Positions 1 through 4,217 of a DNA stretch of 6,986 nt are shown here, one piece after another. This DNA comes from an uncultured Caulobacter sp. GTDB taxonomy: Bacteria > Pseudomonadota > Alphaproteobacteria > Caulobacterales > Caulobacteraceae. Each line of letters starts with the position of its first letter. Positions within the stretch are counted from its first letter, which is position 1. A program made the translations under genes and the position numbers. Under the pieces are notes generated by a model. It did no database searches. It was given only the letters and a program-made list of their open reading frames with translations, and had not been told where the DNA came from. The stretch lies in the NCBI GenBank assembly GCA_937925635.1, contig CALALX010000071.1, forward strand, positions 1-6,986, in the 5' to 3' direction.

Positions 1-1
1 C

Positions 2-175
2 GTGCTCGAGGTCCGCAGCCACGAGACGCCGTCCCTGCTCGAGGACGGCCAGACCGTGGCCCGCCTGGTCTATGAGCCGCTGACCGCCCGCCCGACCCGA
101 CTCTACGGCGAGGACGGCTCCCACTACCTGCGGCAGGGGCTGAAGCTGTCGAAACACTTCCGGCCCTGGACCTAG
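2..175 (+). CDS. dcd: 2'-deoxycytidine 5'-triphosphate deaminase, C-terminal end (partial)
   Basis: Reading from base 2 gives 57 codons and a TAG at 173-175; the start lies left of the window. The visible residues include VLEVRSHETP, LLEDGQTVARLVYEPL and a final QGLKLSKHFRPWT. From memory this matches the end of the long (about 360 residue) dCTP deaminases of alphaproteobacteria, which deaminate dCTP to dUTP for thymidylate synthesis in the cytosol and belong to the dUTPase-like trimeric fold. The L-E-x-G-Q-x-V-x-R-L-V-Y stretch is the typical last strand region of that fold, and the G-L-K-L-x-K-H-F ending is characteristic. The catalytic residues lie outside the window, so activity cannot be judged. 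A dUTPase or another DCD-like protein is the main alternative. The next gene is 101 bases away behind its own regulatory region, so the two are probably separate units. Confidence 0.72.
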   Translation: MLEVRSHETPSLLEDGQTVARLVYEPLTARPTRLYGEDGSHYLRQGLKLSKHFRPWT

Positions 176-204
176 GGGGGCGGAGACAAGCGTCCAGAAC
201 AAAA

Positions 205-222
205 TGTAAGGCACGCTTGACA
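205..222 (+). promoter_or_regulatory. Imperfect inverted repeat over a -35 element (TTGACA)
   Basis: TGTAAG (205-210) faces CTTGACA (216-222), an inverted repeat with one base missing in the left arm. The right arm contains TTGACA at 217-222, a perfect sigma-70 type -35 hexamer. No good -10 is seen at 16-18 bases, where the DNA is occupied by a second inverted repeat. This is either a promoter with an operator on it or one operator half of a two-site array. Seen: the repeat and hexamer. Inferred: that it is regulatory for the gene at 277. Confidence 0.45.
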
Positions 223-238
223 GCGCCGCGGCCGCATG

Positions 239-267
239 TGACAAGCGACCTTGTCAAAACGACAAGG
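239..267 (+). promoter_or_regulatory. Three alternating TGACAAG/CTTGTCA arms, candidate Xre operator and 5' UTR switch
   Basis: TGACAAG (239-245) pairs with CTTGTCA (250-256) across a 4-base spacer, forming an 18-base operator-like palindrome. The same CTTGTC core can also pair with GACAAGG (261-267) across 5 bases. The third arm overlaps the Shine-Dalgarno AGGAG (265-269) of the gene starting at 277. As DNA this is a good binding site for a dimeric helix-turn-helix protein, and the small repressor at 1181-1378 is the obvious candidate. As RNA the two hairpins exclude each other, and the second would hide the ribosome binding site. Repeats are seen; the binding protein and RNA role are inferred. 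Confidence 0.55.
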
Positions 268-276
268 AGCAATGAC

Positions 277-735
277 GTGAACGCCGCCGCCCCAACGCCT
301 TCCATCCGCCGCCGCCGCGCCGACTTCGGCCGCGTGATGCTGATCTGCATCGGCCTGGGCGCTGTCGCCGGGGGCGTCGCCGCGCTGCTGGGCGCGCTCG
401 GCCTGGCTTCGCCGCCGCTGCTCTACGCCGGCGCGGTGCTGGTCGCCGGCGTCGGCGGGCTGTGGTTCAGCTACCGCTGGTGGCGAGCCGTCGACGAGGG
501 CGTGCGCGAGGCCCACAAGACCAGCTGGTTCTGGGGCGGGTCGGCCGGCCTGCTGATCGTCTGCGCGGTCGCCCTGGGCCTGTACGGCGTCACCCAGGGG
601 GAGGCGGCCGGGCTGTTCGGCCTCACCCGCGGCGAGGCCGGCATGATTTTGACCGGCATCGTCTTCACCGTCGTCACCCTGCTGATCGGCTACGGCGTCT
701 GCTGGGCCGGCTGGTGGTTCACCCGCAGCCGCTAA
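277..735 (+). CDS. Small four-helix membrane protein of unknown function (first gene of Xre-linked module)
   Basis: I do not recognise a named family. The GTG at 277 is preferred because AGGAG (265-269) sits 7 bases upstream; an in-frame TTG at 217 would place the operator repeats inside the gene. The 152-residue product starts with a basic cytoplasmic stretch (RRRR at 11-14) and has four probable membrane helices at about 19-42, 48-66, 85-103 and 124-147. A polar segment between helices 2 and 3 contains D-E-G-V-R (73-77) and ends in W-F-W-G-G (84-88). The protein at 770-1171 has the same D-E-x-V-R-x8-W-G motif. The gene lies 34 bases from that second membrane gene and is followed by a small repressor gene, an arrangement suggesting a self-regulated inner-membrane module. 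An out-of-frame ATG at 272 would give only two codons (ATG ACG TGA). Confidence 0.8.
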   Translation: MNAAAPTPSIRRRRADFGRVMLICIGLGAVAGGVAALLGALGLASPPLLYAGAVLVAGVGGLWFSYRWWRAVDEGVREAHKTSWFWGGSAGLLIVCAVALGLYGVTQGEAAGLFGLTRGEAGMILTGIVFTVVTLLIGYGVCWAGWWFTRSR

Positions 736-769
736 CCTTTTCCTTCCCCGTCCGTTCCGGAGTCAGACC

Positions 770-1171
770 ATGGCCACTGCGCCAAACCCCGCCCAGAAGC
801 GCTACCTCGTCCGGTTCATGCCAATCATGGCGGTCTATGTCGTGGCGATCATCCTGGTCAGCCTGGCGTTCGACTATCTCCGCCCTGCCGGTCCGCTCGC
901 CTGGGCGCTGGCCCTGCTGCCCGGCGTCCCGATTATCGGCATGATCGCGGTCATGGGCCTCTACCTGAAGGAGGAGGGTGACGAGTTCGTGCGCAGCGTC
1001 CTGGTCGAGGCGATGCTCTGGGGCGTCGGCGTCACCCTCGCCGCGATGACGGTCTGGGGGCTCCTGGAGTTCTACGTCGCGGCGCCGCGGCTGCCCGCCT
1101 TCTTCGCCTTTCCGATCTTCTGCGGCGTCATGGGGCTGGCCCAGCCCTTCGTGAAGCGCCGCTACCGCTAG
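770..1171 (+). CDS. Small four-helix membrane protein of unknown function (second gene of Xre-linked module)
   Basis: The 133-residue product starts at an ATG with CCGGAG (757-762) 7 bases upstream. Probable membrane helices are at about 15-36, 43-64, 80-98 and 108-126, with a basic end (K-R-R-Y-R) that should face the cytoplasm. Between helices 2 and 3 lies the charged stretch Y-L-K-E-E-G-D-E-F-V-R (65-75), followed by L-W-G (83-85). This matches the D-E-x-V-R-x8-W-G spacing of the upstream protein, although the rest differs. Similar short four-helix proteins with a conserved acidic/basic patch before helix 3 are common as hypothetical proteins beside small Xre regulators in alphaproteobacteria; that is recollection, not a search. 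The stop is 9 bases from the repressor start, so the two genes are surely co-transcribed. No enzymatic or transport motif is visible. Confidence 0.82.
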   Translation: MATAPNPAQKRYLVRFMPIMAVYVVAIILVSLAFDYLRPAGPLAWALALLPGVPIIGMIAVMGLYLKEEGDEFVRSVLVEAMLWGVGVTLAAMTVWGLLEFYVAAPRLPAFFAFPIFCGVMGLAQPFVKRRYR

Positions 1172-1180
1172 GGCCCGGCC

Positions 1181-1378
1181 ATGAAGAACCGCCTCAAGGT
1201 CCTGCGGGCCGAGCGCGACTGGAGCCAGGCCGACCTGGCCGACAGGCTCGAGGTGTCGCGCCAGACCATCAACGCCCTGGAGACCGGCAAGTACGACCCG
1301 TCCCTGCCGCTCGCCTTCCGCATCGCCCGTCTGTTCGGGCAGCCCATCGAAGCCATCTTCGACGACAGCGCGGCCTGA
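1181..1378 (+). CDS. Small Xre/Cro-family HTH transcriptional regulator
   Basis: This 65-residue protein is almost entirely one HTH_3 (Cro/C1) domain. The residues W14-S-Q-A-D-L-A form helix 2, V-S-R-Q-T-I-N (about 25-31) is the recognition helix, and E-T-G-K-Y-D-P-S-L then leads to L-A-F-R-I-A-R-L-F and a final I-E-A-I-F. This is the pattern of the stand-alone 65-70 residue YozG-like regulators, which bind DNA as dimers and lack a sensor domain. Its ATG is 9 bases after the preceding stop with no good Shine-Dalgarno (only GGGCCCGG), suggesting translational coupling to the membrane gene. It probably represses its own operon through the inverted repeats at 205-267; this is inferred from layout. 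The stop codon lies inside the loop of a GC hairpin (1368-1385). Confidence 0.92.
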   Translation: MKNRLKVLRAERDWSQADLADRLEVSRQTINALETGKYDPSLPLAFRIARLFGQPIEAIFDDSAA

Positions 1379-1388
1379 GCCGCGCCTG
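1366..1388 (+). terminator. GC hairpin at the end of the Xre gene, stop codon in the loop
   Basis: GCGCGGC (1368-1374) and GCCGCGC (1379-1385) form a perfect 7-bp stem with loop CTGA, which includes the TGA stop of the repressor gene. Two further pairs (C1366-G1388, A1367-T1387) form past a bulged C. No U run follows directly; the nearest T-rich piece is TGTTTT about 22 bases later. It may be a terminator or attenuator separating the Xre unit from the hydrolase gene, or an mRNA 3' end stabiliser. The fold is read by eye. Confidence 0.4.
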
Positions 1389-1424
1389 ACCCTCTCCCCC
1401 GCCATCCTGTTTTGGAGCGTTCGC

Positions 1425-2324
1425 ATGCGTGCGTTCATGACCATCCTCGCCCTGTCGCTCGGACTCTTCGCCGGCGTCGCCACCGTCGCCCGGGCTGCCG
1501 AACCCGCGCTCCCCGTCATCCGCGATCTGGGCCGCTTCACGGTCGAGGTGCGCGGCGAGGGGCCCGACGTGATCCTGATCCCGGGCCTGGCCTCGTCCCG
1601 CGAGGTCTGGAGCCAGATCGCGCCGGACCTGGCGAAGCGCCACCGCATCCACCTGGTCCAGATCGCCGGCTTCGCCGGTCTGCCCGCCGGTCCGAACGCC
1701 GAGGGGCCGATGCTCGACCCGATCGTCGCCGATCTGCACGCCTACATTGGTCGCGAGCCCCTGACGGCCCCGGCCGTGATCGGCCATTCGCTGGGCGGCC
1801 TGCTCGGCCTCAAGCTGGCGCAGGCGCATCCCGGCGATGTCGGGCGGCTGATGGTCGTCGACGCCGTGCCGTTCCTCGGCGCCCTGAACAACCCGGCAGC
1901 CACCGCGGACACCGCGGTCGCCGGGGCCCGCGCGATGCGAGACCGGATCCTGTCCCTCAGCGAAGCCGACTTCGCCGCAACTCAGAAAAATACGGCGCCG
2001 TATATGACAAAGGCGACGGCCTGGCAGCCGACAGTGGCGGCCTGGTCGCTGGCGACCGACCGAGAGGTCATGGCCAAGGCCATGTACGAGGACATCATCG
2101 ACGACGTCCGTCCGGGGCTCGCCGGCATGCGCCTGCCGGTGACCGTCCTCTATGCCTGGGATGCGACGATGCCCTTCGGCGCCGACGCCATCGATGCGGC
2201 CTATGCCCGCCACTACCAGGGTCTGGACGGGGTGACGCTGGTGCGCGTCGATGGCGCCTATCACTTCCTGATGCTCGACCAGCCGGAGCGGTTCGCCGCC
2301 GAAGTGGCCGGCTTTCTCCGCTAA
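1425..2324 (+). CDS. Exported alpha/beta-fold hydrolase
   Basis: The 299-residue product starts at the ATG following GGAG (1414-1417, spacing 7); an in-frame ATG at 1437 is a weaker alternative. Residues 1-24 form a signal peptide ending in A-R-A before AEPALP, so the enzyme is likely periplasmic or secreted. The alpha/beta hydrolase core follows: L-I-P-G-L-A-S-S (51-58) at the oxyanion turn, the nucleophile elbow G-H-S-L-G-G with Ser122, a probable acid Asp246 in Y-A-W-D, and His280 in D-G-A-Y-H-F-L-M-L-D-Q-P. All three triad members are therefore visible. An insert at about 150-235, rich in Ala and Met, probably forms the lid. The substrate cannot be predicted; esterase, lipase-like or peptidase activities are all possible. 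It lies 46 bases after the Xre gene and 29 bases before the TraB/GumN gene, with which it probably forms an operon. Confidence 0.9.
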   Translation: MRAFMTILALSLGLFAGVATVARAAEPALPVIRDLGRFTVEVRGEGPDVILIPGLASSREVWSQIAPDLAKRHRIHLVQIAGFAGLPAGPNAEGPMLDPIVADLHAYIGREPLTAPAVIGHSLGGLLGLKLAQAHPGDVGRLMVVDAVPFLGALNNPAATADTAVAGARAMRDRILSLSEADFAATQKNTAPYMTKATAWQPTVAAWSLATDREVMAKAMYEDIIDDVRPGLAGMRLPVTVLYAWDATMPFGADAIDAAYARHYQGLDGVTLVRVDGAYHFLMLDQPERFAAEVAGFLR

Positions 2325-2353
2325 CCCTTACGCCCTCCTTCCAGGACAAGTTC

Positions 2354-3259
2354 ATGCTCTCGACCCTCCGATCCTTCCTGCGTCCCCTGGCCGGGCGCCT
2401 CTGCGCCAGCGCGGCCGCCCTTCTGGCGGCGGTCGCGCTGGCCCTTCCGGCCGCCGCCGATCCGGCGATGTGGGTGGTCCGGGACAAGGACTCGACCATC
2501 TACGTGCTGGGCACGGTGCACATCCTGAAGCCCGAGACGGTCTGGCGTTCCCCGGCCATCGAAAAGGCGCTCGCCGGCTCCTCGGAGCTGTGGATCGAGG
2601 TCGACACCGACGACGCCGCGCTGATGCAGAGCCTGGTCCTCAAGTATGGGGTCGACCCCGCCAATCCCCTGCGCGGCAAGCTGGACCCCGAGCAGAAGGC
2701 CCGCTTCGAGGCCGTCGTGACCGGGCTTGGCGCCGACCCGGCGTCGATGGATCCCTATCGCCCCTGGCTGGCGGGCCTTCAGATCAGCCTCGCGCCCATC
2801 GCCAAGGCCGGCTACGACCCGGCGAGCGGCGTGGAAGCCAAGCTGAAGGCCGCCGCCCGCGCCGCCGGCAAGCCGATCCGCACCCTGGAGACGGCCGAGC
2901 AGCAGATCCGGTTCTTCGCGGATCTGCCGCCGGAACTGGAGATCGCCTTCCTGCTCTCGTCGCTGGACGACTCCCAGGACGGCCCCGCCACCCTCGACGC
3001 CATGGTCGCGGCCTGGAGCGCCGGCGACAGCGAGAGCTTGGGCGCGCTGATGATCAACGACATGGCGGCGTCCTATCCGGAGCTCTACCGCGCCTTGCTG
3101 GTCGAGCGGAACAAGGTCTGGGCCGGACAGATCCAGACCCTGCTGGCCGGCAAGGGCGTGAGCATCATCGCCGTCGGGGCGGGCCACCTGGTCGGGCCTG
3201 ACAGCGTCCAGGCCCAGCTCGCCGATCGCGGCATCGCGGCCGAGCGCCTGCCGGACTGA
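2354..3259 (+). CDS. TraB/GumN family (Tiki-like) exported protein
   Basis: The ATG at 2354 has AGGA (2343-2346) 7 bases upstream and gives 301 residues. The frame stays open for 942 bases upstream across the hydrolase gene, but that is a GC-rich artefact, since the upstream translation is Arg-rich nonsense. Residues 1-35 form a signal peptide (basic start, long Ala/Leu core, A-A-A-D-P). The family marks follow: G-T-V-H (53-56) with I-Y-V-L before it, L-W-I-E-V-D with Glu82, Y-R-P-W (135-138), E-R-N-K-x-W (251-256) and G-A-G-H-L-V-G (275-281). The TraB/GumN/Tiki superfamily has two G-x2-H motifs and a conserved Glu, and animal Tiki proteins are metalloproteases; all these residues are present here, so it may be a metal-dependent peptidase. 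The bacterial role is poorly known. Length and layout fit a complete periplasmic or lipid-free exported member. Confidence 0.92.
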   Translation: MLSTLRSFLRPLAGRLCASAAALLAAVALALPAAADPAMWVVRDKDSTIYVLGTVHILKPETVWRSPAIEKALAGSSELWIEVDTDDAALMQSLVLKYGVDPANPLRGKLDPEQKARFEAVVTGLGADPASMDPYRPWLAGLQISLAPIAKAGYDPASGVEAKLKAAARAAGKPIRTLETAEQQIRFFADLPPELEIAFLLSSLDDSQDGPATLDAMVAAWSAGDSESLGALMINDMAASYPELYRALLVERNKVWAGQIQTLLAGKGVSIIAVGAGHLVGPDSVQAQLADRGIAAERLPD

Positions 3260-3279
3260 CGCCCCAGGGTCAGGTCGGA

Positions 3280-3311
3280 GAGGGTGCGGCGGCTCAGGCC
3301 GCCGCGCCCTC
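3280..3311. terminator. Long GC hairpin between convergent genes, overlapping the HD gene stop
   Basis: Bases 3280-3293 pair with 3298-3311 in a 14-bp stem (13 Watson-Crick pairs and one G/T position) around the 4-base loop TCAG. Being nearly symmetrical, it can act for both the TraB gene (ending 3259) and the HD gene (ending 3294). On the - strand the loop reads CTGA and contains the HD gene's TGA, as at the end of the Xre gene. No T run follows on either strand, so a classical intrinsic terminator is not certain. Confidence 0.5.
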
Positions 3312-3902
3312 GCTCTTGCGCAGGTAGATCGACCGCTTCGGCACGCTCATCACCCGGTGAAGCATCGGCACGAAGGCCTCCATCGGCATCGACTCATAGT
3401 TCGGGTCGAAGGCCGACTGGTCGTACAGATGGCAGAACTGCGCCGTGTATTCGAAGTGCGGGTGGCCCCGGAACTGCTCGCGCATGTCGCGGTCCAGGCC
3501 CAGGTGATGGAAGAAGTAGTAGCCCTGGAAGATGCCGTGCTGCTGCACCATCCAGTGGTTGGCCTCGGACACGAACGGGAAGACCATCGCCGCCCCGATG
3601 TCCGGGTGGTTGCGCGGGCAGAGCACGTCGCCGATGTCGTGCAGCAGGGCGCAGACGACGTACTCCTCGTCGCGGCCATCGCGAAAGGCGCGGGTCGCGG
3701 TCTGCAGGCTGTGCTCCAGGCGGTCGACGACGAAGCCGCCGCAATCGCCCTTGAGGAGGTTCAGGTGGGCGACGATCCGTTCAGGCAGTTCGCGGCCGTA
3801 CTGGGCGGAGGCCGAGGCGATGATCGCCCAGTCCTCCTGAGTGCCCTCGGTCATGGCGTGGAACTTCGCCCGCGCCCCCTCGTCGTGGCCGCCGTCCGCC
3901 AT
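3294..3902 (-). CDS. HD-domain protein, PhnZ/TmpB-like mixed-valence diiron oxygenase candidate
   Basis: The 202-residue cytosolic protein starts at an ATG preceded on the - strand by GGGAGG (3908-3913), spacing 5. The HD-superfamily ligands are visible: His64 in L-E-H-S-L-Q-T-A-T, His88-Asp89 in A-L-L-H-D-I-G-D, His99 in N-H-P-D-I-G-A-A, His122 in Q-Q-H-G-I-F-Q-G, and a likely closing Asp161 in L-Y-D-Q. The 24-residue gap from the first His to the HD pair and the two extra His before the closing Asp match PhnZ-type enzymes. Those are MIOX-like diiron oxygenases that cleave hydroxylated phosphonates or oxidise C-H bonds, rather than plain phosphohydrolases. The aromatic-rich segment G-Y-Y-F-F-H-H-L-G is a further family mark. 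No phosphonate genes are nearby, so the substrate is unknown; annotation pipelines would probably say only HD domain protein. Expression is probably controlled by the palindrome just upstream. The last codons form half of a hairpin. Confidence 0.88.
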   Translation of the reverse strand: MADGGHDEGARAKFHAMTEGTQEDWAIIASASAQYGRELPERIVAHLNLLKGDCGGFVVDRLEHSLQTATRAFRDGRDEEYVVCALLHDIGDVLCPRNHPDIGAAMVFPFVSEANHWMVQQHGIFQGYYFFHHLGLDRDMREQFRGHPHFEYTAQFCHLYDQSAFDPNYESMPMEAFVPMLHRVMSVPKRSIYLRKSEGAAA

Positions 3903-3914
3903 CGCTTCCTCCCA

Positions 3915-3934
3915 ACGATTGTTTGAACGATCGT
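3915..3934. promoter_or_regulatory. TetR-type operator candidate upstream of the HD gene
   Basis: ACGATTGTTTGAACGATCGT is a 20-base palindrome in which 8 of 10 base pairs are symmetrical. It begins 2 bases beyond the Shine-Dalgarno of the HD gene and covers the likely -10 region of its promoter, so a bound dimer would block transcription. Length, central GTT/AAC and ACGAT/ATCGT arms resemble operators of TetR-family repressors. No TetR gene is in the window, so the regulator acts from elsewhere. The symmetry is seen; the protein family is inferred. Confidence 0.6.
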
Positions 3935-3958
3935 GCGCCGGGCGGGGGAGAGCGTCAA
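3929..3958 (-). promoter_or_regulatory. Probable promoter of the HD gene
   Basis: On the - strand, TTGACG (3958 down to 3953) is a close match to a sigma-70 -35 box. At 17-18 bases lies CACGAT or ACGATC, a weak -10 inside the palindrome. Transcription would begin about 20 bases before the start codon, giving a short leader. The weak -10 is typical of GC-rich alphaproteobacteria, so confidence is moderate to low. Confidence 0.35.
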
Positions 3959-3970
3959 TCCGCCTGACTC

Positions 3971-3999
3971 TTGAGGCCGCCGCCCCCAGCCGCTATGAC
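3971..3999 (+). promoter_or_regulatory. Promoter of tRNA-Gly
   Basis: TTGAGG (3971-3976) and TATGAC (3994-3999) are separated by exactly 17 bases and end 9 bases before the mature tRNA start at 4009. This is a credible sigma-70 promoter for a stable RNA gene. A GANTC site (GACTC, 3966-3970) abuts the -35 box. It is divergent from the HD gene promoter, with the two -35 boxes only 12 bases apart. Confidence 0.55.
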
Positions 4000-4008
4000 G
4001 CCCCTCGC

Positions 4009-4083
4009 GCGGCCGTAGTTCAGAGGTAGAACGTCAGCTTCCCAAGCTGAATGTCGGGGGTTCGATTCCCCCCGGCCGCTCCA
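4009..4083 (+). tRNA. tRNA-Gly(CCC), including encoded CCA
   Basis: A full cloverleaf can be drawn. The 7-bp acceptor stem is GCGGCCG (4009-4015) with CGGCCGC (4073-4079). The D stem is GTTC/GAAC (4018-4021, 4029-4032), and the anticodon stem is TCAGC/GCTGA (4034-4038, 4046-4050) around loop TTCCCAA. The variable loop is ATGTC and the T stem GGGGG/CCCCC surrounds TTCGATT. The anticodon CCC (4041-4043) reads the GGG glycine codon. Discriminator base T at 4080 is the normal Gly identity element, and CCA is encoded at 4081-4083. It stands alone, with its own promoter, between a - strand gene and the aldehyde dehydrogenase gene. No integrase or repeated tRNA 3' end is nearby, so it shows no sign of serving as an insertion site here. 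Confidence 0.97.
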
Positions 4084-4217
4084 ATTCCCCTCTCTGAGGC
4101 GACCTCGCCGGCCGATTCCGCTGGGCGGACGCTGCGGCAAGGCGCCAAGGTTGGACGCCATTCGCGCCAACATCATCGCCAGGGCCGGTCTCCGCCGCTG
4201 GCAAGGGAGACCCCACG
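4084..4217 (+). other. Intergenic region upstream of the aldehyde dehydrogenase gene
   Basis: These 134 bases separate the tRNA from the dehydrogenase gene. Visible elements are a GANTC site (GATTC, 4114-4118), a TTGGAC at 4151-4156 that could be a weak -35 box without a convincing -10, and an interrupted repeat GTTGG (4150-4154) with CCAAC (4167-4171). AGGGAG (4204-4209) is the ribosome binding site, 8 bases before the start. No clear terminator for the tRNA and no small gene are seen. Confidence 0.4.

Noticed and set aside
172..516. 114-codon open frame on the - strand over the repeat array
   Set aside because: It covers the promoter, repeats and membrane gene start in antisense, with a low-complexity Ala/Gln/Asp translation and no ribosome site I could see.
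719..1648. 309-codon open frame on the - strand opposite the second membrane gene, the Xre gene and the hydrolase start
   Set aside because: It spans three well supported + strand genes and their ribosome sites and shows no recognisable motif.
1412..2353. Open frame running upstream of the TraB/GumN start through the hydrolase gene, giving a possible 615-residue fusion
   Set aside because: The translation there is Arg/Pro/Gly-rich nonsense antiregister to a clear hydrolase, while the ATG at 2354 has a ribosome site and a signal peptide directly after it.
4009..4083. tRNA-Gly as an attachment site for a genomic island
   Set aside because: No integrase, no repeated 3' tRNA segment and no change in base composition are visible on either side within the window.
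4150..4171. GTTGG..CCAAC interrupted repeat as an operator for the ALDH gene
   Set aside because: Only five pairs match over a 12-base spacer; such repeats are frequent by chance, and no sound promoter is near it. It is noted only in the intergenic entry.
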